A stretch of 64,000 nucleotides of DNA. It comes from Primula veris (Eukaryota > Streptophyta > Magnoliopsida > Ericales > Primulaceae). Shown one piece after another: positions 47,418-60,836 of the stretch. Numbering within the stretch: the stretch's first letter is position 1; each line of letters opens with the position of its first letter. A model generated the notes under the pieces. That model saw only the letters and a program-made list of their open reading frames with translations. It ran no database searches and was not told where the DNA came from. Location of the stretch: positions 14,683,992-14,747,991 of the forward strand of contig OY821746.1 of NCBI GenBank assembly GCA_963682055.1, given 5' to 3'. A program made the position numbers and the translations under genes.

Positions 47418-48844
47418 ATGGGGAACTGCAGACCATTAGGATTTTTGATTGGAATGCCTTTCGCCATAGTTTCCTTGATCATCTCTGCGGTTGGTGCTGT
47501 TCTTTGGATCATTGGGTATTCCCTTTTTTCCACATCTTTTTTTTTCTTCCTATTTTCTTTTATTCTTGTAATCTCATTAATGTTCATGTTTCGAGTTTGT
47601 ATGGTTTTGCGTGCAAGTTATGTTCATGTTTTCATTGGGTGACATAGAGCAATACTTTTGGTTACCTTTGTAATTAAAGAATATTCATGTTAAATTGTTA
47701 ATATCATGTATGTTAGGGTTGCTTTTTCTTTTTCATAATCATTTGCCGTGGAGTTAGTTTTTTGCGGCTTTTGATGGTCTTGTTTTGAAAAGAGGATTAA
47801 AAAAAAATTCAGTTAATTTTATATATGTAATTCCTCCTTTATAATCATGCTTATGTATTACAGCATTAATCTTGATTTCCAATCACTCTATTTCAGTTTG
47901 AAAGCAGCAATTAGAGAATTCTTTTATAAATGATGAATCCGATTAGATGCTATAAGAGTATATTCTTTAGGGCCGGTTCGGCGCCTTTTTACACTTACGT
48001 TGTAGAAAAAAATTAGGCCCTTTTTTAACTTTGTCCGAGAAAATTCATGTAATATTTATAAAATATATCCCACAAAAAATACCAAATTTGAAGTATGTCG
48101 TAATAAAACAAATTATTGTCTTTTACATTAAACAAAATAGGACATTAAATAAAGTAGGTTTTTCTCTTATTGTACCAGGAGGTCTGGAAAAAAATTTGTT
48201 GTGTGTCTATTCAAGGACCAGCGCCATAGTTATTTGGCTGGCTTAAGCAGTTATGCCAAAACCTGGCTCTGATTGTCTTGAATACTTGTCAATCTTGGTT
48301 TTGATTTTCTTTTAGGATGTAATTCAATTCCGAAAAGAATGAAAGAGAATTTTCCAGAATCCCTTATATTTCAGTTTTTTTAAGAAGAACATGCACCAAG
48401 CAGCTTTTTGAAGCGCGCTTACCAAGTGCTCTTTGGTTTGTTTTCGTATTTATTGCTTCTTTGTACAAATCTATGGATAATATTATAACAAATGAGGTCT
48501 CATGTACATGAGATTTTGAGAATTATAAACTACTATGATCAGTGAGAATATGAATACAAGATGAATGAAAGAGAAATCCTAAATCTGTCAAAATAGGAAA
48601 GATAGAAATTCTATTTCTTATTACTCCTAATTGTGGAGTAAGCTATCTTTACTGTTCATTTGATAGTATTGTTTCTTGGTTACATTTAAGTAACATATAT
48701 TTATCAATTTTTTCCAGCTTTGTTCTGAGTTGTATATGCCCATGTTGTTGCTGCTGCTGTGTTGGCCTCGCAAACATGGCGGTGGATCTCATCCAGCTCC
48801 CATTCAAAATCATCTTATGGTTCACTGACCAAATCCCCTGTTAA
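47418..48844 (+). CDS. TAXIMIN-like cysteine-rich small protein (74 aa, two exons)
   Basis: Exons 47418-47515 and 48718-48844 (GT-AG, intron about 1.2 kb, splice inside a glycine codon) encode 74 residues ending at TAA. The N-terminus [16 protein letters not shown] leads into a hydrophobic segment (about residues 8-37, ending [13 protein letters not shown]). [11 protein letters not shown] cysteine run (about 39-48), [13 protein letters not shown] and WFTDQIPC follow. This order (MG-CRPLGF, hydrophobic stretch, Cys cluster, WFT-QIPC end) is that of the TAXIMIN family, known from Taxus and from Arabidopsis TAX1/TAX2. It is described as a small secreted or membrane-associated signalling peptide that affects lateral organ separation. 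The hydrophobic stretch could be a signal anchor. The gene looks intact. Family is confident; function is by homology. Confidence 0.88.
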
Positions 48845-50552
48845 TTTTAGTACTAACGTTCCAGTTTTGGTAATGATTTAACGGCACGCTAGATAATTTC
48901 TTTTTGTGGTTAGAAAGACATATTCTTGACTCAGTTCCTGGGCTTGTAGGATGATCAGTTAGATAAAATGTGAATAGTTTCTGTATTATAGGAAGTGCCA
49001 TCAAAGTCCATGACTTCTTTTTTCTTCTGAATTCTTATCGGTGGTTAACAAATCCCATTCTATATATCCCTAATACGTTCGTGTCATGGATCTGATATGT
49101 CCTTACTTTTTACCTTTCCGCCTCATTAAGTTATTTATCTGTTAATTAATTTAACTGTCACAAGTTACTGTTTTCTAATAATGCGTAGTTTAACCTCCAA
49201 GAACCAGTTGTTAGGACACATTTCTATTACCTTTTATACAAATTCTAATCTCCTACGTGATGTGAGATTACAAGTTTGCATTAGGATTTGTTTGGCGATC
49301 CTTGTTTGATGAATGTGTTTTTTTCCGTTCCGTACAGTAAATGTCCAGGTTAAAGACAGCTAAGATTTGGCTTAATTTGCCTAAATTCTTCACCGGCAGC
49401 TTGTTTTTTATTTTCTGGTTAAATGATTTCTAGTAATATGCCATTTAGACAGCTATTACACCTAGGCTTCTTTAACCGTGCATCATAAATTTTGAACTTA
49501 ATATGATTTTTTTTCTGAATAGTCCGATAATAAATTACAAGAAGCAATAACCTTCATGTTAGGGCGAGTTTTCATAATTTAATTCATTAATTTCCATCAC
49601 TTGTTTACTAAAACTGCTGAAGCACCAGTTTCATGCACCATTCTCCTTTTTCAAGACCAACATAGAAGGCCAACAACGAAATCGTCACAAAAGTTGCTTC
49701 TTTTAAACAGAAACTATTGTACATTTTTATTATGCAATCAACTACTTATTCTGCTCCAAATTATTGCGTACCTATGTGACTGGGTCTGTCGTTTCTTCCC
49801 CAATTCACATTAAAATTTAAATTATGGTGTACCTATTAGTAGCTTAGTATAACGACTCCAAAGTTATGGATTTCTTTCACTCGTATTAGTTTATATGATA
49901 TTACGAAAAAGAAATAAACATTTAGGATTTGGGAAGTACATATAAGCTCAAGCCGAAACACAAGATACAACTGGTCACATTACAGAGGATAGGCGAAAGG
50001 CACGAAAGGCTAAGAAACAAAGTGTAGGTCAATGAGTATCACCGAACAAAATAAACAAATTCACAGATTGAATAACACAGTTACACAATCACGTATTCAT
50101 GCCTACGAACAGGAAGTTTTTGTTTTGTTTTTGCAGATGTTTAGAATATATGTTTGTTTATCCATTTAGGGCCAGCCCTGCCATCAGTTCCATGAACTTT
50201 GTAAAAGCAATTAATTTATTTACGGAGTAATCAAAATAACATGCAAAAATAGATCGACTTTTGGAGCGTTATTCATGATTTAGTAGTAGTTAACACCTAA
50301 CGAGATGTGTTAATTACCCCTAAACTAAATATATGTCACGTTTGGAACTCATGTTTTACTGTTTTAGTAGTAGCTATTCATGATTAAGTTTGGAATTGAA
50401 ATGTCGCGTTTTTCCTTCTTTTGAAGCAAATATTTCAAAAGCCGATAGAGAATTAAATATATGATCAAGGGGCCGGGGAGGATCCTCACTCCGTCACCAG
50501 TATAAAAATGTGATACCATAGACGAAAGGTATGTGAACCAATCATATAGGGT
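48845..50552. other. 3' UTR and spacer, nothing recognised
   Basis: The first few hundred bases probably include the TAXIMIN-like 3' UTR. The remainder has only short frames without recognisable motifs. Confidence 0.45.
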
Positions 50553-50859
50553 AGCGTTCAACTAACAATTTTGTAGACCCTTTTTACAAAAACACTTCAA
50601 ATTAATATTTGATTAATGCAAATCTTCACGTTTTCACGACGGGAAGACAAATATACGTCTTTTTTTTTTCGAGATATATAATTGCATGTATTGAATTTTT
50701 AAATTTTAGCTTAATTTCCAAAACATGCAATTATACATCTTGAAAAAAAAAAAAAACGCATATTTGTCTTCCCGTCGTGATGTAAAGATTTGCATTAATC
50801 AAATATTAATTTGAAGTGTTTTTACATAAAATTGTCTATAAAAGTGTTATTTGAACGCT
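50553..50859. mobile_element. Foldback MITE, 307 bp, nearly full-length palindrome
   Basis: The left arm begins AGCGTTCAACTAACA and the right arm, on the other strand, AGCGTTCAAATAACAC. The arms then share AAACACTTCAAATTAATATT, ATTAATGCAAATCTT and GACGGGAAGACAAATATACG. Pairing covers most of the element, with a short unpaired centre near 50700. No coding capacity. The target duplication is unclear. Confidence 0.8.
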
Positions 50860-52035
50860 CGTCATCACACACACACATATATATATATACTAGTATAATA
50901 ATCCCAATAGAAGAATTGGTGACACTGCTAAATTTTATCTCTATTTTTTCAAAAATACTCTCAATCTAATTTACTAATTACCGATATATTGCAACTTAAT
51001 TAACAATTCGTTATCACTCTATTTTTGAATTACTGATGTATCCTAACCTGCGTAATTCCAATTTTGTTTCAATGTAAGGTTTTCTTGGAGAAAATATTTT
51101 TCACATAAAGTTTTACGGTGAAAACTTTTGTTTGCATTCATTTACGGACATTTGGTTCATAAAAAGTTTTGCATGTAAAATTCTATTGAAATTTAAAATT
51201 GTGTAAATTGTTCAAATTTAAACAAAGTTGATGCATAAACAAATAAACATGCTTCATACTTTAAACATAATATTTCAAGATGAAAAATATAAAAAATTAT
51301 CAAAGTCACAAAAAAAATAAGTTCGTGAAAGTTTAGTGATTAAGATTCAAAATTATTTTGATAGAGAAAAATAACTAAACTTATTCATCAATTTGAAAGA
51401 ACCAAAATTTCGTCTATTTTTTTTTAAACACCTTCGTCAACCACATTTTCTTCCGTGCATCTTTTTATTATTCATTAAATTTTCAATTGCTATGACTTGA
51501 GTTCAAATTCTCTACCTCCTAATTATGCCTCATTCCTACCCCATTAATCTAATTGACTTTGAAAGGAATATAACTCGATTACAAATTCCCAAATCGTACA
51601 TAATTTAAATTGCAAAAAATAAAATTGTTTATTTCCGTTTCAGTCCCTGCCTTTTACCTTATTTCTTTTCGATATAGTAAGAACCAACAATCTTAAACAA
51701 TACTATTTTTTGGTTTTACTAATTTCGGAAAGAAATGACTTTTTTTTTTTTGTTTTGTTTTGTTGACGTCTCGGTTTTATTCTTGCAAAGTCATTGCTAG
51801 TTTACTAGAAATTGAGTTTAAACTTTTAATTCTAAAAATTAAAAGAGTTCTTAGTGAAATCCAACTTATTGTTTTATTAAATGATTACAATAATTTCCTA
51901 GTACAATTATTTCCATAATTGTTATAATAACACTAGACAACGATAGCTAATATTGTATCATAAGAGAATATGACATACTTTCTTTTTCTATTATTCCCAT
52001 GACTTGTATTAAAACAGTAGCTATGCCTACAAATA
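50860..52035. other. Intergenic, nothing recognised
   Basis: AT-rich with a short CACACA/TATATA microsatellite at 50866-50890. No gene seen. Confidence 0.45.
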
Positions 52036-53075
52036 TATATATACTAGTAATCGTTGCCCACACATTGCGTGTGCGATACGTAGTGACATAGATATGATCC
52101 CGACAAATAAACTTAATATTTTTTTTTAAATTTAAATATCAAATGATTAAATATAATTAATTAACAATCGTAAATAAAATAAAGAGTAACATAATGTTTT
52201 ACTCTTATAAAAAATACACAACGATTTTGTTTGGAATATAAATGTGTGAAAAATAATATTTTTTAAGTTATTTATGCATTTGAATTGATTGATGACATTT
52301 AAGAGTAATTACAATATTAGAGTGAGGGTATTTTTGGAAAATTTTGGTAAAATTGGACAGCCTCAAAATGCTTGGGTTGACTTATATTAATAGTATGATA
52401 TATATATATATATATTTGTTTACCATGATAAGTGAAAAAAAACCCAGTAATAGATATGATAAATATGGTAAATTTGTGTTGTTGTTGTTTTTTTTTTGGA
52501 AAGAGAGTGAATAATTTTGTTATAAAAGTGATATGGTATTAAAATATCGGTTTGGCTAACAAGTGTCATCGTTGACATTGTTAACTCTAAACATTATCCA
52601 TAAGTTAAATTGATTTAGTTATTTATTGCTGATTTATTCCTTAATCGAGTGGTAATACTATTTATAATTGATATATTTTATGATTTTGTAAACTAAAAAC
52701 CATTTTTTCAACACAATAAAACTCAAATAAAAATATTGAACCATAGTTAAAACTATCCTAAAATTAAATAATAATTAAATAAAAAACTAAAAACTAACTT
52801 TTCAATACAATAAAACTCAAATAAAAATATAGAATCTTATATAAAACCACACTAAAAAAATACTCTATAATAATATTTAGAATTGAAATATGGAAATAAA
52901 TGAAATAAAGTATTGATACATTCGTTTTCTTAACAAATTATACATAGATTTTCTTCAAATCTCTATTCAAAAAGTACATGCATATAAAATTATAAATATT
53001 AAATAATTATAATAGTTTTTAAATATGTTATCTTAATTATGTTTTTTATCTAGTGCCTGTGGGCACTTGTTAGCT
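52036..53075 (+). mobile_element. Possible Helitron-like element
   Basis: The left boundary ATATATACTAGTAATCG is followed by TTGCCCACACATTGCGTGTG. The right boundary has a perfect 6-bp hairpin AGTGCC-TGTG-GGCACT (about 53053-53068) followed closely by TTGTTAG. A 3' hairpin near a CTAG/TTAG end without target duplication is the Helitron pattern. The 5' TC end and the A/T insertion site are not clear, and there is no Rep/helicase gene, so this is tentative. Confidence 0.35.
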
Positions 53076-53519
53076 TTACCATTAAAATATCATGAAAGAT
53101 ATTGTATTATATGTATTCACGTATATAGAATTTTGAGAGTTGTAAGGGGATGTGTTTATTCTTCGTTTGTTTCAAATTAAAAGTTTTACACTGAAAACGT
53201 TTGTTTACTACACCAAATTAGGTAATTAGGAACAACATAAAAGCGTTCCTATTAATTTTAGGAACGATAAGTGGCATCTCTAAATGTGACCTGCCAATTT
53301 CTAGGCACGGTATATGGGAGTTCCGAATTTTGTGATTGGAACGGTCTACAGGCGTAATTTATGACTTCTAGTTGATCTTCTAATAAGATGTGGAGTATTG
53401 AGACTTGTACCTTGTTCAAAAGACTCGTTGATAGCAGACATTCTATTGTTTTATGGTAAAACAACAGACTTGTTTGAAAAAACAGGAACAGAAACCTCTT
53501 TTTCATCAATAGTATGCCC

Positions 53520-56478
53520 TATCAAGGGAAAAACCTATTCATAGAACTGAACATCTCTAGACAGAAAATGCTCTGGAGTCTATATATCCATCAACTTATA
53601 GCCTTTGATCCCATAAGGATACCCCAGAAAAATACATTTTATTGCCCTCTTATCAAATTTTATTCTATTTCTAGGCAAAGAGACAACATAACAAATGCAC
53701 CCAAATACTCTCAAATGTTCAAAGGAAGCAAACTTAGAGTAGAGAAGCTCATAGGGAGACTTATTGTTAAGCTTTTGACCGGGCAATCTATTGATCAAAT
53801 ATGCAGCAGTTAGTACACAATCTCTCCAAAAATCCAAGGATAAACCTTCTTGAAATCTTAATGTCTTGCCACATTAAGCAAGTGTTGATGCTTTCTCTCT
53901 ACCACACCATTTTGTTGTGGTGTGTTGACACAACTAGTTTGGTGTTGAATACAATATTTTGAAAGAAATTTGCAAGGAAAAATTCATTACCCTGATCACT
54001 TCTTATGATTTTCATAACCTTACCATATTGAGTTGTGCCATTTTCACAAAAGAATGAATTAAAACGTCTGTTTCATTCCCATTCATCATCAAATAAACCC
54101 AAGTACATCTTGTAAAATCATCAAAAATGGTAAGAAAATAATGATAACCTCCATGTGATACAATAGAATATGGTTCCCAAAGATTTACATGTATCATACC
54201 AAAAGATTATGTAGTCTGAATAGAACTGGTAGGAAACTTATTTCTATGCTGCTTAGAGAAATGATATACATCACAAGGAGATCATCTACACATTTAAAAC
54301 CTTGTATTATTCCAGCAAGCTTGATTGTCTGCTCATTAGAAGTATATCCCAATCTATGATGCCAAATAAGAGGGGTAACTTGAGCTGCAACAACAAAAGT
54401 AGATACGCCTAAAGGCTTTGCATTCTGAAGAAAATATAAGCCACCTTTCTCAATGGCTTGTACAATCACTTTCATTGAGTTCAGGTCCTGTATTGTGCAA
54501 CCATTTGTCACAAAATATAAGGAATAGGTGTGATCTTTAGTGAGCCTACTAGCAGATACAAGATTATACCCAAAACTAGGTACACAAAACATTTTTCAGT
54601 TGGAAATCGGACCTCAAAGTAACATTCCCAATGTGTGTAACTGGTACATTTTGACCATTTGGAAAATGTAATTTGGATTGCACCTCTATCACATTTCTAT
54701 CAAAATACTTTAGTGATTTAACTATATGCTCACTAGCTCATGTATCTAATAGCCAAATAGTATCTTCATAAACTTATTTAATACTAGATAAAACACAATT
54801 ATATGCAGGTAAGTAATACTTTGTACCTATCATGTTTATGTAAACAACATTGGCTTGAATTGGTGCAACAATATTTCCAGCTTGCTTGTGAAATTTTTGA
54901 TAGAACTGGTTAAACTGAGCCTGAGTCATTGTACTTCCTTCATGTCCATTGCAAGGCATATTTAAAGGGCTATCTTACTCATAAGATATAGCTCCAGAAC
55001 CACTATCTTGATGTGCATAAGAACCCCCATTTGTATTCATTCTTCCCTTATTATCAAAAGGTTTAGATCCAAACTTCCAGTGTGGAGGAAATCCATGAAG
55101 TTTGTAGCATTTATCCTTCATGTGACCCACTTTGTGACAAAAAGTACACTTAATTTCTGGTTTAAAATTCCTTCAACCAAAAGCAGCAGCTACATTACTT
55201 CCCAGATTAACACTCATAGCCATCTATTCACTTGTATCCCTATTCTGAGTACCCAAAACCCTTTGTTTTTCTTCTTGTGCTATCAGCTGAAAAATCTCAT
55301 TTATTGGTGGTATGGGCTTCATTAACAGTATTTAACCTCTTGTTGCAGAAAAACTCTCATGTAAACCCACCAAAAATACCATTCTAAAGTGGCTTTCCTA
55401 TCTTTGTTTCAATTTTTCCATGAGATTACAAGTACAACCGGCAAGTCCATTACATGTACAGTCAGGTAGTGGGTTTAAAGTGGTTAAATCTAACCAAAGA
55501 CCCTCAATCTTGATGAAATAAGCAGATACATTCATAGTTCCTTGCTTTAATGAGTATATATCTTGTTTTAACTCAAAAATCCTAGGTTCATTACTTTGAG
55601 AATACATTTTCTTGCAACACTTTCCATATTTTACTGACATTTTCTAGGTATAAGATAAACTGAGAGATCTCTGGGCTAACAGATTTTAGAATCCAAGATA
55701 CCACTATCAAATTGCATCTTTTCCAGGTGTGATATAGTCCAGTATTTGGATCAGGACACACTAAATTCCCATAAATGAAACTAGATTTATGCTTCATTCC
55801 TATAAAAATCTCAATAACCCTTTTTCATGTATGGAAATTTTTACCATTTAAAGGTGGATTAACCAAACTATCCTCCCATATCATTCACATTGACATAATA
55901 TGGACTGTTCACATCAACACTTGTATTATAAGTAGCCATTTTATCAATAAAGTCAATTAATCAAGAGTAAACCCAGATTCTTTAATAAAATCTCAAATTT
56001 GGGTACTAATACCAAATTCCTCCACAAAATACCCAAATTCTTCAACGAAATAGGAAATAACAAGCAAAAAATGACACTAAATCGATCAAGTAACCAAGAA
56101 ACCCTAATTCGATGAAATTAGGCTCAAATTACTCAGAAAAACATGCACTATAAAGGAAATAGTTGCAGCGGAATCAAAATAAAGCCCTAATTGCTCTGCT
56201 ACCATGATGAATCTGAATCTTGTAAACAAGAAACTGGCAAATCGCCATTGAAGAAGATGAGTGAAATGAACGAAGGAAATTTTATTATATTTTTGTTAAC
56301 CGTTTACAGTGATTTGTTACAGCTAAATAGAAAAAGACGAGTGAGATGATAACACTTGTCATCTCTCAACTGATTTAACTAATAACTATTAGAGTTTACA
56401 GCAATGGTCATATACGTTACAATAGTGACAGAAATAAGATTCTAATTATTACAAATAGATACTTAATCAACTAAAACA
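53520..56478 (-). pseudogene. Decayed Copia retrotransposon: LTR, gag, protease and integrase parts, no RT
   Basis: Read on the minus strand: a probable LTR (about 56208-56478); a primer-binding-like site TGGTAGCAGAGC (56193-56204; one base off the usual tRNA-Met site); and gag from ATG 55939 (MATYNTSVDVNSPYYVN) with UBN2-type pieces such as HTWKRCNL and ISQFILYLE. Next comes a GAG-pre-integrase region (54194-54592: VPSFGYNLVSASRL, WHHRLGYTS) and then an integrase core (54012-54197: IHVNLWEPY, YHYFLTIFDDFTRCTWVYL). Integrase continues at 53580-53837 (CVLTAAYLINRLPGQ, FEHLRVFGCICYV). Frameshifts and stops separate the pieces. Reverse transcriptase, RNase H and the second LTR are missing on the left, so the copy is truncated. 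Confidence 0.85.
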
Positions 56479-58430
56479 GATCAATTAAGTAACTATACTT
56501 CATTAGACCAAGTAATTCTGGAAGCAATCCCTATGGACGACCAATTACTACTACCTTTCAAGGATAGCATATTCCTGATAATAATAACAACAAAGATATC
56601 CATTAGGATAAGTTCAAAATGGTTAAACAATAAAAAGTCTGATCAAACAGTCTATGAACAGGAAGGTCTGGCCAGAAGGTTCCAATGTACGACCCCATAT
56701 GCAGGTTTCTTGTTTCTTCTCTTCTTAAAAATCTTAATCTAAGTTAGGAAAAAAAACAAGTTATTAGCTCAGGTGAACTTAGAGATAAAGCCAAGCATAT
56801 ATAATGGCAACCCATTACTTGTTATTGAACAAGTCCATACTCTATGGTGGTGGAACCATGATTCAATTCTTCGGGGTCCGTTAATTTTTTTTTTGTTAGT
56901 ATAATAATAAACGGAATAAAAAACTAAAAAAATCTGGAGCTTAAAACTTAACTGACTTATCCATTGATCTAAAAATTTCAAACGATACAGAAAAATTGAC
57001 TAAAAATACGAATTTATTAGTTTAAACTTTGTTGTAATATGACTATAAAACTACACAAAAACATTTATTTATAAAACCTTGTAATAGTATCTTAAAAATG
57101 CAATTAATTAATGCATAAGTCAAAAAGTAAGCTAATATTAATTAAATGAAAAGTAAAAAATAGCCGTAAGATTCAAACTAGGGACCTTCTGACACATAAA
57201 TTTTATGTTTACCATTTTAACTGAGTTACTATTTGTTCATTTGGGGGGCTATTAATATATAAAGCTTTAAATCTCCGAATTTTTCTATATAAAAAAAATA
57301 TTTTTAAATTTTTTGGGGTGGCGGTGGTACCGCTTACCACACCCTAGTTCCGCCCCTATACTTTATAACCATTTTGACTATATATTAATATCTAAACTTA
57401 TAGAAAAGGCAACACCACAGAGATCCATACTGTCCAAATCCTTGTTGGCACCTTACCATGCGACTTGAAGTTCCTAAGGGGGAGTCACGCAGTCAAAACA
57501 TATTAAGTAACTCTTTTGCCACATGCACTGCAAAACGAGGTTGTTTGAATGCATTTTTAAGATCAACTTTTCCATTTTTTTCTCTTAAAAAGACTGCAAT
57601 GTATACTATAACCCACGATGTATCTCATGTTCTTTTATCTTAAAAAAGTAAAGTCTTGAGATGATAGAATCCATCTTTTTCAGTAAGTCGCTCATAGACC
57701 AAATTAATTTTATTAATAGTTGTAGCCGAAAAAGCCCCAAATTTGCAACGAAATAAAGATGGGTAAAGTATAATTTCACCCCACATCCAACATCAAGGAC
57801 AGTTCTTATACATCCAACATATCCCTTTCCTTCGGAAACAACGTCTCTCCACAAAGAAAAAGGCCCAAATCAAGCAAACAGATAATTAGTAAGAAGAAAA
57901 AACTTAAATCCAATTAACAATAAAAAAAACCTAAATTAAAAGGATTAGTAAAATACCGGAAAAACGCTAAATCAGTCGACTTGTATGCTCAAATTGAAAC
58001 CCTAAATCAGGTCGAACAAGAGAGGAGAGGCGATGACTTACAAATTAGATGAAGGGGAGCAACAAAGAGATAGAGAGATATGAGGAGAGCAGCGGAAGTC
58101 CGTTCGTCTAATTGGAATTGATCGATGATAATGTCCACCGAGAGAATAGAGATGTTTTGGCTACATAGAGAAGAGAGATGTTGCTACAAAGTGATGAATG
58201 AATAATGATAGATTAATTTCGTTTGCTTGAAACGGTTCCCAGTTTAGTGGTAAATAAAAACATGATTGAATTTCGAAATATTCATTTTTGCTGGAAATTA
58301 AGTTTTTATTCATATGGAACACTATTCTAGTTTTGGAACGTCTAAATCTAGTTCCAAGACACTGGCACGTATAAATGGCGTTAAAAATTGAAAAAGCTCC
58401 ATGTTCCTAATTTTCCAATTTGGTGTAGAT
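56479..58430. other. Right half of the CACTA-like region, no gene recognised
   Basis: Contains a GGGGTGGCGGTGGTACCGC patch and CTAGTTCCGCCCC (57318-57357), typical of the edge of another plant transposon. A purine-rich stretch (58010-58110) has AGAGGAGAGGCGATG words. No credible reading frame. Confidence 0.4.
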
Positions 58431-59270
58431 ACAAAGTTTTACACATGTTGTGTGATAATTATTAATCAAGAATCGACAAAACATAAAATATAGAAAGTTA
58501 GCAAAGTATAGGTTTGTATTCAAATAAATGTGTGTTGTTTTCATACAAATGTAAGTCTCTCATCCCATTATATAGTCTAGGAGTGGAATAAGTTACGATG
58601 AGAAGAAAGTTAGTAACGCAAGAGACTTATCATAAAACACATAAACATGAAGTTTTGGTATATAAACCATCAATCACTAAATGTATCACAACAACACCAA
58701 ATTTTTTATATAAACTCAAGTTTTTTTTTTTACAAATTGTTTTTTTAACAAGTAAATCATTGTTTGATAAAAAAAACTCAGCATGTATAGAAACTTTATC
58801 TAACAAATATTTTTCTTTCATATACGTGACTTGTAATAACTTATAAATTTTCAACCTACTCATAGAATTAGAAGTATAGAAGATATTAAAAATTATTTTC
58901 AATAAAATAGATATATACGTAAAATAATATTGATTTTTGTTAGCATTTTCAAATTTTCTTAGGTTTTTTAGAATTTTCGGAACTTTTTAATTTATTTTTC
59001 CATTTTTTTGTTATTTTTTAGAATTTCTCCTATTTTTTTATTGGTTAATTATATGAAAATGGACTACTTATTAAATAAATTTTAAAAAATAGACTTATAA
59101 TTAACAATAGTTACAATACAAGTATTAGAAATGATATAAAGAGAGGTTCCGTAAACCGTTTATAACTTTATTTGCGGGGTAATCGTTTCCCTCAATTTTA
59201 CTGGATATGTGTGAAAAGTTTTCCAAAAAAAATATATTTTATGGTAAAGCAATCAATCGTAAAATCTATT
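58431..59270. other. Intergenic, nothing recognised
   Basis: AT-rich spacer. Short frames on both strands (58598-58902) overlap each other and match nothing known. Confidence 0.45.
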
Positions 59271-59274
59271 TTAA

Positions 59275-60320
59275 GTCTCTGTTTGTTTCAAGCGGAAATC
59301 AGCAAAGGAAAATATTTTCCGGTGAAAATGGATTATATGCATGATTGTTTTACATGAAAATAAAAAACTAAGAAAAATATTTTCCATCTCTCAAGTAAAA
59401 CAAGGGAAAATGACTAATTACAAAATTGGGCGGAAAACATTTTCTTTCGCGAGGAAAAACATAATAGTTTCACGAAATTATATATTTTATCCTTTTTACC
59501 TCGGTTTTTTTTCTTCTTTTTAATAAAAAAAAAATGTGTGTTTGATAAATTAGCTTTTTTAACTTTTCAAAAGTTAGATTTCGTGAAAAAACTCAAATCA
59601 GAGAATTTATGAATTCGGAGACTTATTTTAGCTTTTACACATAAAAAAGTTAAATTTTCCAATTAAATTATTTTGTATATTTACGTGTAACTAATAAGTT
59701 AAAAGTGAAAAATGACTTATTAACAAAAATAAGTTATAAGTTATTTAAAGCTAAAAAAGCTATAAGTGACTTATTTTAAACCAGTTTTTTTGCCATTATT
59801 TCTAAAGACTTCTTATTTTGTTTTTTGATAAAAAAAAAGTTGTGTGTGTTAACTTTTTAAAAGTTACTTTTCGTATAAAAAGCTCAAAATCATATAAATT
59901 AGGAATTCTGAGACTTTTACACATAAAAATCAGCAAACGTTAAAATTTTCAATTGAAATATTTGTACATTTCCAAATCACCAATAAGTTAAAATAAGTGA
60001 AAAATGACTTATTAACAAAATTAAGTTATAACTCATTTAGAGGTAAAAAAAGAAGAAGCTATAAGTGACTTAATTTAATCAATTTTTTTCTCATTATTTT
60101 TCAAATGTAGCTTATTTTAAGCAAGTTAGCTTCTCATTGTAAAATTTATTTTTTACTACAAAAGTCGACCCTAAACGCGCCCTTAGTCAAAAAAAAGTTT
60201 ATGAAAAATCTAAGTATCGCCAAACACTTAATAAACGAATGAGGGAAAACAATTTGCAGGAAAATAATTCACCTGACAAATATTTTTGAGGGTAAATATT
60301 TTCCGCCCAAACAAACAGAG
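59275..60320. mobile_element. Inverted-repeat non-autonomous element, ~1 kb
   Basis: Left terminal words TCTCTGTTTGTTTCAAGCGG and, on the other strand at the right, GCTCTGTTTGTTTGGGCGG pair; both are followed by AAAATATTT-rich sequence. The interior repeats a module twice (TTTTTAACTTTT...AAAGTTA, ACTTATTAACAAAA, about 59540-59770 and 59845-60080). The type fits common plant MITEs that start GG-CTGTTTGTTT. The target duplication is not clear. Confidence 0.55.
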
Positions 60321-60836
60321 CCTAAATGGAAAATATTCTCCCTACTTTTCCTTCAATGCTGGAAAATCTATTTTCCCGGAAAAAAGATTTTCTTTCGAAA
60401 CAAACACCGAAAAAACTATATTTTACGGGAAAATATTTTTCATCTCCCTTTTCCTTTAAAACAAACATAGCTAATGTTACATACCTAGAAAAAATGATAA
60501 TGATGCTCCCTTAGTGTTAAGGTGTGACCCCTAAATCCAAAATTAAACCCTCAATTATGAAATTCAGTCATATACGAAGTGTCATACTCATTTTATAAAA
60601 ATTCTTTTTATTTAACAATGAAATGACTACGTTAATATAGAAGGCAAGTGAGAAACAAGTTGCATCAGTAGCTTTTTTGAATTGTAAAACTAATTCTCTC
60701 AAATATTGTATCCATAGAAATAGTAGTCATTAAATTAATGTGCATGACCATTTGAACTGTTTTAAAAAGTATCACTTCGTCTGGTGCTAATAAACCAAAA
60801 ATTGTCAAATTCGAACTGTATGAAAGTGCGAATTAG

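Larger units (their letters stand above)
53206..58430. mobile_element. CACTA-like element with a nested Copia remnant
   Basis: The left end TACTACACCAAATTAGG is followed by AATTAGGAAC. The right end, on the other strand, has CTACACCAAATTGG followed by AAAATTAGGAAC. Subterminal TTCCTA/GGAACG words repeat on both sides. CACTA (En/Spm) elements commonly start CACTACACCAAATT; here the first base is changed on the left and the outermost bases are eroded on the right. A clear 3-bp duplication was not found. No En/Spm transposase is visible. Most of the left half is a decayed Copia element (53520-56478, minus). Confidence 0.5.
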
